The translations under genes and the position numbers were made by a program. DNA of 64,000 nucleotides. Source: Whitmania pigra (lineage: Eukaryota > Annelida > Clitellata > Hirudinida > Haemopidae). The notes beneath the pieces are model-generated. The model was not told the DNA's origin. It ran no database searches and saw nothing but the letters and a program-made list of their open reading frames with translations. Position 1 is the stretch's first letter. Every line of letters starts with the position of its first letter. Positions 1-11,721 of this stretch are shown piece by piece. Location of the stretch: assembly GCA_021613335.1 (NCBI GenBank), contig JAJTWR010000365.1, forward strand, positions 1,268,501-1,332,500, in the 5' to 3' direction.

Positions 1-465
1 ATTAAATTAACTCTTTTAATGCCGATGGAGTTTTAAATATTAAAACGTCTTTAATTCAAGATAACATTAATTTTATAGAGGCTTAAGGAAACTAATAATG
101 TCAATGTCACAAAACAACTTCAACTTCAAACTTCTGCAGATCCTAACAATCAAGATTTAAGTGTACAACTGCATTTCTGAAGGCAGACTGATTCTTAGCA
201 ACTGATAAATTACAAAATATATTTTAAATTAAAATATTAAGCTTAAAATAACATAACTCAATTTAAAAAAAAAATTACGCTAATCATGCTGAACTAAGTT
301 TGCTAATTATCTGGAGAAAATAAGCGACGATAGAAGCTACAACTGTCTTGTGTTTGCAATCCAGTCTGCACCGCCGCGGTACGCTCTTTAGAAGCTTGGG
401 GGACGATTTATATTGTTTCATTCGGTAAATAAAACACTAAAAATAAGTGTGCAGAGTTGCCTTGA
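1..465. other. AT-rich non-coding stretch
   Basis: Very AT-rich sequence with stop codons in all frames. I see no gene, RNA or repeat boundary in it; it leads directly into the AAT microsatellite. Confidence 0.5.
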
Positions 466-1087
<622 letters not shown>

Positions 1088-3887
1088 TGTATCGATCCAT
1101 TGGCCCAATATTCCCACATGGGAACTCTGGACATGCACCCTGGTCAGTTAAAGGGTTAAGCACCAGTGTTATTCTTTGATACGGTAGATTCTACGATATG
1201 TAATATCTTTGCAAACATTTCATAATATTTCCAGACTACTTGGCTTTTCCCAAATAAAATATGGTCACTTGTGGGTTATAAATGGTTAAGTATTGTTATA
1301 AAGCTGATGAAACCGAGAAGAAGAAGAAGAAGAAAGGAATGGAAACGTGTTTTCACTGACATTTGGATTGGTACCTTCAGTCAAACATTGAATCTTAAAA
1401 AAGTAATGACTAATAACCATTAAATTCAATTATGGATGCTGAATTTGTACAATGATATTAAATGAATTTTCAAACGAAAAATTATTCACATTTTCCGTAA
1501 AATATAATATCTTTACAAAACGTTAATCAATTTTCTATAATTTAACGCATATAATTATTTACCTTTAGGTTCGACCTTATTTAAGCCGTCGGACCATCTC
1601 ATTGTTGAAACGAAATTCGTATCGTTATTATTTACTGATATTTTAGCAATATAATAATAATAATGATATTACTATGTATATATATGTTATAATGATAATG
1701 ATATTGATAATGATAATGATAATAATATTAATAATAATAAAATAATAATAATAATTGTTATTTATTAAAAATTATACTTAATCTAATAACTAAATTAAAT
1801 GAAATAATCTTTTAACTTTTACTTATTTATATCCCATCCCGCGCTGCCACAAGAAATAGGCGCGGGGGAAGATGCTTAACTTAAATGTTTGGAAGTCTTT
1901 CGTGGTCATCGAATTAAATAAATAAGCTGGTAGCATCACATTTTGCAGTTGAATATTGTCTCAAAAAATTACTATTACTTTTTGATATAATTCATTTTCA
2001 TATTCTTGTGCACCTTAAATATTTAAATTATTCAATATCCAACGCTAAACATGGACATTATGATATTATGGTTGTTTTCTGAATTGATAAAAAATTACAA
2101 ATCCTGCAATATTTCTTGCGTTTAATTTATTTTAAACCTTTTACGGGGTCTTGTCAACAGTGTGCCAGTGTTTTGCACAATGTTTTCAAAAAACGACTGC
2201 TATCTTAATTGTCAATTCGTTGTCCTTATTTTTTGTAAATGGTTGAAAAACTCTTGCACATAAAAAGGCTGGAAAATATGAGTAAAAGAACTTCCTATTT
2301 TTTCCATTTAGGTTAAGACATGCTAAAACTGAAAGACTTTACAAATTTACACATAATTAATTTAGAAACAGTTCCATAACAGTTGGCCTTACAAAAGTAG
2401 TGGACAGATATCATGAATATAGGAAAATATTCAGGCCAATTCCATGGATATTCAATGTAAAGGTACAGGCTGACCTGCAGATAAAAGAAAGCTGCTAGTC
2501 TATTATTACTCTTATATTATCGCTTAAGAAAGTCACGTATCGTTTATCTTTAAAGAACAAAATTCTGAATCATAAACATAAAAATTGTTGGTGTATCCCA
2601 AGAGTGCATCCTTGTCTAAGGATAACCTGTTACAAAATTTAAATATTGCTGAGAAATTCAAGCAGTTAAAGATAGGTTGAATGCTTTAAGATTTATTCTT
2701 ATTTTCTGAACAAAATAAACCTGCTCTTAATCAAAGTTTTTATTTTATTAAAAATATTAAATATAAAATTTATTCTAAAAAGAATTAAAGGCTAGAATAA
2801 TAATTTTTAGCTGGTTTCATTCATATTAAAGTAAAAATTAAGATTGTTTTATTAAAACATTTATGTGATTTATTGAAGAACAAAATCCTAATTAGCTGAA
2901 CAACCTGTAATAAAACGAAATAGACACAAGACTGAGCTTTTTACAACATCAATTTGTTTAACAAGTGCGGTGGCCAAACATTTATTGTTTAATTACTTTC
3001 ATTTTACTTCCTTTTATTCCACTTGTTAGAAGTATTTATAGGCAGCCATGATTTTGTCAAGAGGAGTAAATAGATAAAATTTAGCATTTTTTATTTATTT
3101 ATTTAAACTAATATTTAAAGTGCCAAAAGCATCCATGGCAGGGTTTATAAGGCACTGTTACAATCAAAAACAATCGGTTATACAGTCGAGTGAGCTAGAT
3201 TTAAAAAAAAAAATTAGATGATAATGGGAAGGTTGAATAAATATTTGAACAATAAAATTATTTCAACTTCAGCAATCTTTGTTATCACTTTCAAAGGACT
3301 ACTAAAAGATGACGACTATTTATTGTTTGACATTCTAATTAGGACTCGTAAACATGAGTATGATTGAATGTTGAAAGCTATTGGTCAATAAATTCTTTGA
3401 GACAATAAATTTTTTAATAGCTTCAGAAATAAAGTATTTAAATAGAAAGTATATGTTCTCATTAGTTGAGTTCTTTTTTATTGATTTAATCAATGATGTT
3501 TTTGTTACTAGATCATAGAAACTAATTCGTTGGTCATGAAACTTCTTGCTATTTTATTCCTTTTTAACGTGGCATCGACAGTGAGAGGACAAAGTATTTT
3601 AAAACTTTGATGAATCCAAATTTTAATTAAATTATTATCGCCCGAAAGCCCTTTTTGATTTGATGTATTGAACACTCTGAAATTATCAGTGTTGAAAATA
3701 GTAAAATAACTTTGGTAATTGCCCACTTTAAAAATGTTTAGAAGTATTTTAAAAAATAACGAAGAATAAACCGAATTGAATAATTACAATTAATAACAAC
3801 TATTACAAATTTTAAAAGTTAAGCAATTTGTAACGGTAATCATTATTATGGAATTACTAGTTACTTAAATTTTAATAACACATCCAG
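1088..3887. other. long gene-free region
   Basis: No coding frame with protein-like composition is visible. It contains short AAT runs near 1.65-1.76 kb, a GC-richer patch near 1840-1880, and an ATTT run followed by a GC-richer segment near 3090-3160 that resembles the 3' end of a retroposon. The signal-peptide exon of gene A should lie in the right-hand part, but I found no convincing candidate. Confidence 0.4.
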
Positions 3888-6014
3888 ATACGAAAAATAT
3901 TCTCTTGGTTTTGGACGACCTCTACCTCCACGAATTATCAGTCGACTCTCCAGTGTACCCTAAAAAAAACCTTCGCTTCATGCCACAGGAACGCATGGAA
4001 TATTTAACTGCCGTGGGGTTCGAAAATACTTTCATCGCTTTGCATGGAAGTTGTTCTAGTCCCTCTGTCGGATATTTATTTCAAAGTGACCTCGCATTCG
4101 CGGCCAAAATAAATATCCCAGACGGTTAATATGTTTAATTTTTTTTTAATATATGTTTTCCTTAAACGATTCATCAAGTCATGGTGAGGATATTACAAAA
4201 AATAAATAATAATAATAATAATAACTATAGCAACTGTATGCTTTCCTTAGATTTAGTTATCAATATTTATCATTTTGCATAAGTTTATTATTTTATGGAA
4301 AATGTAATACTCCGAAATTTACTAAATTTCATTTCATGATTATTGAAGTTTGCTATGCTGCGTCTGGATTTGATGCTGACATGTACTTTGGCTTGACGGC
4401 TTTTGGCAAGGCTGTCCTGTTCAATTTGGCTGATTTCAGCATGATAACACTTTTGCCCCCTCCACCTCCTGATATGGACCGCACTCCTCCTTGGAATCTT
4501 CAAATCGATTACAAAAAAGGGAAAGTAACTGTAGAGTTGTTTCAGAGTGATGCGTTCCTGCAAACGACGGTGAAAGCAAGGGTCGTTATAAATATAAGAT
4601 AAACTGAATCTGTGTTGTATTTTTAGAGTGCTAATGTCTCAATGAATATGAAAAATTAATCGTGCAAATCCATTGTAAATTTCATTGTTCCGTTAATAAT
4701 TTTACAATTGAAAAATGTCAAAATAATAAGAGTTAAATTATCCGATACAGAATCTTGTATTATTTGGACCGCTCTCAAGAAAGCTGTCAATTTCTGCTAA
4801 ATCTGACTGTGCTCACTGGCATTATTACTCAGTTTCAGTTGTCGAAACAAATTCAAAAGTTTGAAATTGATTTTAGCAGTAAGTTTTTACATTTTAAAAT
4901 AAAATGCGAGATATGAATGTTTTATTATGTTTTAGACAACGAAATCTTCGCCATTTCTTCTAGTATCTTGTTGAGAGGTTCACTTGAAGATGAAAAGATT
5001 AATTTTGAAGAAATTACAGATTTTTCGAGCCAAATTAGGGACCTGTCTTTATCTCCCACATATATTTATATAGTCATTGAAGGGAACAAGTAGATTTTAA
5101 ATAATTTTTAAGCTTTCAAGAAGTAGTTTATTGGATCTTTTTTTAGATTTTGAAATATTTCTTAAAGTTTTGGAACGATTTTAAATTACAATTTTTATTT
5201 ACTTACAATTTAGGATAAGATATTACGTTTAAGTGATGAGAGCATACATCTTAAACGCTTATTACTTATTAAGAAGTTAGAAGTTCAAAGCCCCTCTGCC
5301 TGATTTATTTGTAAATTAAACAAAAAATAAATACATTTTCATAAAAATCAAAGTTTAACTGATAATTTATCAAGAATGTTTCTATTTGTTGCTTGTTCAA
5401 TAAGCAGATATTCTTTCATTAACTGGCACCATAGCAATAAAATATCCTCATTTTCTAGATACCGGACAAAAATGTATTTAATGCATATATAATATGAATG
5501 TAAACGGCATGTTTTTTTATTTTTTTCTGTAAAAGCACCATCACAAAATTAAATAGATCAGGATACGAGTCCATTCCTTTGAAAGGCACATTTTTGAACC
5601 CTTATGCCCTAACTTACTTTGAACGTTGGTTTTTGAGCTTTTGTTTTAACTTTAGTTTTTAACAAGTTTTTAAATTTTAGTTTTTTTAAATCAGAAATTA
5701 AAAATAGGTTTTAGCTTAATTATGGTAAAGAGAAAATTTATTAATTGCTACTAAAAGTCAAATCATTAACTTTTTTGTAAAATATTAAATATCACTAATT
5801 TAATATTACATTAAGTAATATGTGTAGTTTATTTATAGTTGCAGGAAGACCCTCCATTTCAACTTATGTCCAAACCACGCCTTCGTTAATAACATCAGCA
5901 GCCACATCATCATCAACAATCACCTCTTCGAACTCTGCTCAACTTCGAAGTTTCTTGACCATCTCCAAGCCTTTTCTGTTCTTTGTCTTTTTTTACTTGC
6001 TGAAAACGATGTGA
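3888..6014 (+). pseudogene. gene A: single-cassette beta-propeller-like GPI-type protein, probably inactivated
   Basis: Exons read as 3888-4124, 4349-4520, 4751-4878, 4936-5089, 5536-5624 and 5845-6014. Phases 1,1,2,1,2,1 match the family and the lengths give 315 residues. Blade-like stretches include NILLVLDDLYLHELS, LQIDYKK and ILYYLDRSQ. The last exon is Ser/Thr-rich and ends in a hydrophobic tail (FLFFVFFYLLKTM) typical of a GPI-attachment signal. Two things are odd. No signal-peptide exon was found upstream. The donor after 4520 reads GAAAGT where genes C and D have GTAAGA and GTAAGT, so the invariant T is lost; the next GT (4525) would shift the frame. It could be expressed with a non-canonical donor, but a recent pseudogene is more likely. 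Assignment to the family is firm; function is unknown. Confidence 0.65.
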
Positions 6015-8168
6015 ACAGGACACGATGATATGATGATTAAGAGAATTTCACTTTATTTTCCTTTATTAAACAGCTAGCTAGCTTGTAATGGATTGTAATT
6101 TCCTTGAATTGTAGCATTGCACAATAATTACAATATCAGAAATTATGTTTTTCGAATTGATTACATGCAATTAATATTGCTAGTCAAGGGCGGCCACAAA
6201 CTGGAACCAGTGGACAGATTTATTGGAGTGGGAGAGACACATTACTAAAATTTTCGTCGAACGCTGTAAATTACGGAAATAATTTAAAAACAAAATTAAA
6301 TTAAAATACATTTTTTTAAATTTCAATCTAATTTGTTATTAATTTTTATGTTATAATAAATATACTCAATTGTTTTTATATTTTCCAAATGACGAAGAAC
6401 TCGCTCTTAATGCTAATGAACTTGAAGTCTCAAAATTAATTAAAGTTTCAGTTAGGAATTAAACTTAACTTAAGGATTCTTTAAACCTCAGACCTCCAAA
6501 ATTACTCGCTTTATTGATTTTTTAATCATCGGACGACTGATGTTACAATAATGTCTTGGAAAATCAGCACTTTCTAACATGTAGACCAGAGCAACTTTTA
6601 TCGTCTGCTGTAAGGGCACTGGTTGATTTTTTATGGTTACTTATTTTTTTATTCAGCCGACAAAATAATACAAATAAGGTACAAAAAGAAGGACAAAATT
6701 ATGGTCATTTGGAAGCATTTTTGGGGCAAGTTCATTACCAATTTTTGATAAAAATCCATTGAATGGAACCATTGAATGGATTTTTATATTTGTTATATTT
6801 TTGCAACAGGTGCTCTTTAATTTAACATTTGTTGTGAGGTTGAATGGATATTTTCTGTTAAATTACCATACAAATTTAGATATAATTTTAACGATATTGT
6901 TTGTGATTTGTTTATTCTAAAGGATTTCATTTATTTGACTTTATGACTCTACGATCTTGTGATATAATTATTCCTGTTTGCACGAAATTAATAATAACAT
7001 TAACAATAATAATTAATTTGTGTGCATAGAGGCGCCCTGTATTTTATCTGTCCCACGAAGTCCTGAAGAAATGAAACGTTATAAACCAAGCGAATAATGA
7101 AACCATTTAGATAATTATTCATCACATTATCTTAATAACTCCAATCCTGCAACGTTGCCTACGTTTGTTGCAATAAAATTCCTGCAATAAAATCAAGTGC
7201 ATACAAACACGAAAATTCATAAAGCATAAAAAAGCAAAAAAAAACAAATGGCTAATGCCATCGTCATGAAAGAGACTTAAAGGGGTATACAAAATAAGAC
7301 ACAAGCCTTTTGTTTAATTTTCATGTATCCGAATTATTTATGTTAAAATCTGGTTCTAAGAGTTCTTAATCTAATCACTGCAAGATCTTTTTTATACAAC
7401 CTTAAACAACAAATAAAAATGGGTCGAATAAAAATGCAAAATGGCTCTCTTCAAAGTAATTCATTATGAACCACCAATATCAATTGTTGAAGTTGAAGTG
7501 ACTAATCTTTCTTCATCTGCAGCTCTAAGTCATTCGACCTCCACCTTATGTGGCAGGGGTTTTGATTATGCTCCTGTTCGGCTTAAATTCAGATGACAAT
7601 TATTTCGAAGAATGTTTTTATTCAAACGTATTATTGCCATTATGAGTACGATGCTAACAAGTAGTTTTTAGTTGCAGATCATAATTATTGAAACATTTAT
7701 GTAATTTAAAAAATAGAAAATCGGGTGTTTAATTTTTAACAATTTAGAATAGTTTATTTATTACTTGTTATTAATGCTGCACAACTATTTGTAATTGTTC
7801 ATTTTCTACATGAGGCCAACCTTGCGCCTATTCGCTTAAATCTTTCCAAATATCTGGAAAATTAGCAAATTAGAAGTTAACTTAGTCAGTCCTTCAACCA
7901 TAAGCCGATAAATACACCTGATTGCAAAAGTCACAAGTTGTAAACAATTATCAAACAGCTAGCTAACTAATTAATAATTCATGAATTTATCGTGAGTGGC
8001 TGTTGACATCAGTTCAAGATCGTAGGAATGCAACCAAGTGTCAGTTAATTGACGATATCCGTGTTTAAAGCATTGTTTCAACCGAACAAAGCGAAAATTT
8101 TTAAGTCTATTTAAAGCCTTTATCTATCTAACCTTCTGTGTATAGACTATTATTAAATTTTTGCGAAA
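6015..8168. other. intergenic region before the Toll-like receptor
   Basis: AT-rich with no strong coding signal. A 51-codon ATG frame at 7441-7596 (+) has ordinary amino-acid composition, but nothing else supports it. The immediate upstream region of the receptor gene (8000-8168) presumably holds its promoter; I see no clear TATA element. Confidence 0.4.
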
Positions 8169-10319
8169 ATGTTTCAAATCTTTTTGTTGCTAAGAGTTTT
8201 TCTACTATTCGAACTGATGCAGTCGACTTTGTGTTGTATTATTCCGGAGTGCTCTTGTCGGAATACAAGCGATAGTTTGATGATATATTCCTGCAATAAT
8301 TTTAATCCAGAGGATTGCTCAGAAATTTTAAAAAGCGAAAAATTTATAGAAACGTTAAATGACATTTTTATGAAAAATAGTTACATTCAACATTTGGAAG
8401 TAAGAGAAGTTCCTATGTGGAAAATTCCAGAGCAACTGTGTCTTTTGAAAGAATTGAGAGAACTTCGTCTCAGTAGAAATTGCCTTTCCGATCTTCCATC
8501 TACTTGTTTCAGGAGATTAAGTAACCTTGAATCTATTCATATTACCGAAAACAAAGTCCAAACCTTGCCCGGTGATCTTCTGTCTGGTCTCAATAAACTA
8601 AAAATTATTTCTTTCGAGAGCAACAAAGTCAAGGATATAGATGACGCCTTGTTTTCAAATGTTAGTGAATTGAAAAATTTAGAATCTGTCGATATTAGTG
8701 ATAACTTATTGACAAGCATCAGTCCATGGCCATTAATGAGAGGTTTGTCGAAGCCTGGCTTTAAAGCTGATTTGTCAACTAATATGATCTCCTCTTTCAC
8801 AAATAATGTCGGCTGGAGATTCAACTGCAATGAAGTACGTGTCTTAGCAAGAATGTCTCAATTATCATTTAATATTAATCTTAGGGACAACAAGATCAGG
8901 CATTTAACAGATCTTGTTGACGCGTTTTTTGGAACCCAAGTTAACGTCGTTTGCTTACTTGGTCCTAAATCACATACTAGTGTGTCGATTAACATGGAAG
9001 AAAATACTTTTACGTGTGACTGTAAAGATTACAGTGTACACAAATATTTCAGAACTTTTACTAAGATGGCGCTTCTGAATGATGCAAGATGTTTTAAACC
9101 TCTTAAATTAAGGAATAAAAGATTCTATGATGTTGCCCTCGAAGACCTAATCTGCGATTTCACTAACAGGTCGTGCGTTGAAGGATGCGAATGTATTTTC
9201 CGCCCTCATGGAAAATTATTTATTGTTAACTGCAGTCATCGTCCGATGCCTTTAACAAGACTTCCGTTCTCCATCGTTCCCCTGAAAAATATTTCTAAAA
9301 TGTCGGGTATGAAGTACGACTTAATTTTTACGTCGAACAAAATTTCCGATCTGGAGAAAAGAGAATATTTTGAACACACAAGGTTACTGGATCTCAGCGG
9401 AACTCAAGTGAAGACGATCAGCAGGGAAGCATTCCAATCTCTTAAAGACATCGATGTTTTGTACCTCAACGACAATCTCTTAGAGACTCTTCCGAAAAAC
9501 TTGACGAGCATAAATTGGACATTTAAACAAATCAAACTCCATGGAAACCCATGGAGATGCGACTGCGAGAATGTTTGGTTTAAAAGTTGGTTGATAAGCA
9601 TGCAGCCCAGAATAACAAATCTAAATTCCATTTATTGCTCCTCGCCGCGATGGTTGGTTGGCAAGGTGGTCGTCAAGGTAGAAGATCGCGAATTCTGTGA
9701 GAATCCAGAAGAGAAACAAAGAAAGCACATTCTAATCGGAAGCTTCGTTTCTGCAGCTTCGGTTTTAACATTGGCAACTATTGCATTTACGCTCATGAAG
9801 AAGTTCAAGGTTGAACTGCATTGCTATCTAAACGTACATCCCTTTGATAAGGACGAATGTAAAGGTGAAAATATGATCTACGATGCTTTCATCAGCTCAT
9901 CCTACTCGGATCGCCTCTTTGCGATTCCTCTAGTTCGTCTCTTAGAATCTAAGGGATACTGCGTTTGTTACCACGAAAAGGATTTCATTGGAGGTCAAAC
10001 AATTGTGGAGAACATCTGCCAAGCCATATTAAATAGTAAAAGAGTGGTATGCTATATAACCAAGGCCTTTATAGAAAGCAATTACTGTATGTATGAGTTC
10101 CAGAAGGCTCTTCACCAGAACATTATGACGAAGCGACGGCGTCTCATTGCGCTCATTGATGATAATTTGGTTATCAATCAATCAACCTTGCCTGACGATG
10201 TTTATCAATTTCTGACCACTCATACATATATTGAAATTAAAGCGAGTAACAATTGGGAGAAACATTTGTTTTACAGCCTCGCTGTCAATAAACTAGGCAG
10301 ACTGTCAGCCAATAACTAG
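8169..10319 (+). CDS. Toll-like receptor (two LRR clusters, TM, TIR), intronless
   Basis: A 716-residue membrane receptor encoded by one exon. Residues 1-23 form a signal peptide (MFQIFLLLRVFLLFEL). A Cys-rich N-cap (CCIIPECSC) follows, then LRRs (for example LRELRLSRNCLSDLP) and a Cys-rich C-cap with CDC near residue 281. A second N-cap (CVEGCECIF), two or three LRRs and a second C-cap (NPWRCDCENVWF) come next. The transmembrane helix is at about 521-543 and the TIR domain at about 570-705. TIR box 1 is YDAFISSS. Box 2 reads KDFIGG, so the usual BB-loop proline (RDxxPG) is replaced. Double cap clusters define multiple-cysteine-cluster (Toll-type) receptors. The first ATG is chosen because it starts the signal peptide. 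The expected role is ligand sensing and TIR-adaptor signalling. The ligand cannot be inferred, and whether the altered BB loop still recruits MyD88 is unknown. Confidence 0.95.
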   Translation: MFQIFLLLRVFLLFELMQSTLCCIIPECSCRNTSDSLMIYSCNNFNPEDCSEILKSEKFIETLNDIFMKNSYIQHLEVREVPMWKIPEQLCLLKELRELRLSRNCLSDLPSTCFRRLSNLESIHITENKVQTLPGDLLSGLNKLKIISFESNKVKDIDDALFSNVSELKNLESVDISDNLLTSISPWPLMRGLSKPGFKADLSTNMISSFTNNVGWRFNCNEVRVLARMSQLSFNINLRDNKIRHLTDLVDAFFGTQVNVVCLLGPKSHTSVSINMEENTFTCDCKDYSVHKYFRTFTKMALLNDARCFKPLKLRNKRFYDVALEDLICDFTNRSCVEGCECIFRPHGKLFIVNCSHRPMPLTRLPFSIVPLKNISKMSGMKYDLIFTSNKISDLEKREYFEHTRLLDLSGTQVKTISREAFQSLKDIDVLYLNDNLLETLPKNLTSINWTFKQIKLHGNPWRCDCENVWFKSWLISMQPRITNLNSIYCSSPRWLVGKVVVKVEDREFCENPEEKQRKHILIGSFVSAASVLTLATIAFTLMKKFKVELHCYLNVHPFDKDECKGENMIYDAFISSSYSDRLFAIPLVRLLESKGYCVCYHEKDFIGGQTIVENICQAILNSKRVVCYITKAFIESNYCMYEFQKALHQNIMTKRRRLIALIDDNLVINQSTLPDDVYQFLTTHTYIEIKASNNWEKHLFYSLAVNKLGRLSANN

Positions 10320-11540
10320 AACTCAGAACAATTGTGAATGTTTTTGCGATTTGCAGTTGTTTGATTGAACTTTGATTATATTTTTCAAAATTATTGAACA
10401 ATTTGCAGCTTTTCTTACATTATGGCATTAATATGTACCCGTTTATCTTTTCTCATTAAGCTATTTTGACAGATGTCATTTTTGTCTGAGCACATAAAAC
10501 TCTACTCAAAAGCTCTTGACGTGATTGAATGATTTTTATTGATACTACAACTTTATGTAGGCGGTATTAGTGAAACGCAGCTATGTCATTTTTGATCCCA
10601 TTGAGCTCAGTGAGCTTACTAGATTGGAAAACCTGAGAGGCTGATAAATAAAAGTGGTTGTCAGTAAATTTTATGGAAAGTTTGTGTTTCTCTGAAAATA
10701 GCGCAAATAACGTTAGAGTGTGCTTTAATTTTGATTAGCGTAATAAAGTTTTAGAGCTTTATTGCTGAAAGTAAGCACATTCATAATTATTCATAATTTC
10801 ATGCTTCAATAAAACGTGATAGTTGCTCAAAATTTCGTCAAAAATGTTTATCTTAAAATTAAGAAGTAAGCATTAAAAATACCTAAGGAATTCCTGTAAA
10901 TGTAAGCGGCGATATGCAAATATATACACAAAAATATGACATAAACAATTTGTCGGATGAAATAAATAATACTTAGTTTTTAATCTAACTTAATTTCCTA
11001 TAAATTATCATTTAGCGCTTTGGTGCGGTTACAAGCGGAATGCAGTTTGACAATTATGGAATACCTTCAACAGTATGTTATTCGAATAAAAGTAACTTAA
11101 TTACTAACACCAAATTACAAAATTGAAATTGTCTAGTTCTTTTGTAATTCTAATATTAAAATAAATGTTTTATGCAAAATAAGTCTAAAAAAAATAATAA
11201 TATAAAATATAATTTCATAATAATTTCAAAATATAGTATACTTCCCGGAATCAGAATGAGTTCCTTGGCTTTTTAACCTCAATCACAATAGACGTGCTTT
11301 GGCAGGAAGTTAATTAAAAACCTTATAATCCTGAATGATTTATGGTCAGATGGTTGCTTTAATTAGCATCAAGTTGTACTAAATTTTTAAAGTTTTAAAT
11401 TTTTGCATTTGTTAGAAATGTGTTTAATTGCGCGATAAAATTTTTAATCTCTAATGTTTGGGACGTCTATAAAATATTTACGACATTCTGCCCGTGTACC
11501 ATATTAACTGTGATTACGTAATTTCTAAGCGATTGAATTT
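10320..11540. other. intergenic region after the Toll-like receptor
   Basis: AT-rich sequence without coding signal. The 3' UTR and poly(A) signal of the receptor should lie in the first few hundred bases; AATAAA-like strings are too common here to pick one. Confidence 0.4.
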
Positions 11541-11600
11541 AAGGGACTCCTCCCAAACGACGGATATATAATGCATTAATATGCTCACATTCACAACAGT
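11541..11600 (+). promoter_or_regulatory. putative core promoter of gene C (TATA-like, kappaB-like motif)
   Basis: A TATA-like element (GATATATAATG, about 11563-11573) lies about 150 bp upstream of the start codon, with a CA-rich possible initiator about 30 bp downstream. Just upstream, GGGACTCCTCCC (about 11543-11554) resembles a Rel/NF-kappaB site (GGGRNYYYCC) but is not a perfect match. This is pattern-based only. Confidence 0.3.
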
Positions 11601-11721
11601 CTTGCACACAACTTAGTTTAACATATCACTTACAATATATTTAATATATAATTTTATGAAAAGAAGTTTTCAAACAATTTTACTTAATTGTATTTAATTA
11701 CCAGCAGGATTATTTGAAACC

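Noticed and set aside
4288..4563. 91-codon minus-strand ORF
   Set aside because: Antisense shadow of gene A exon 3, whose plus-strand frame fits the family.
8174..9631. Minus-strand ORFs within the Toll-like receptor
   Set aside because: Shadows of a 716-residue coding exon with clear domains.
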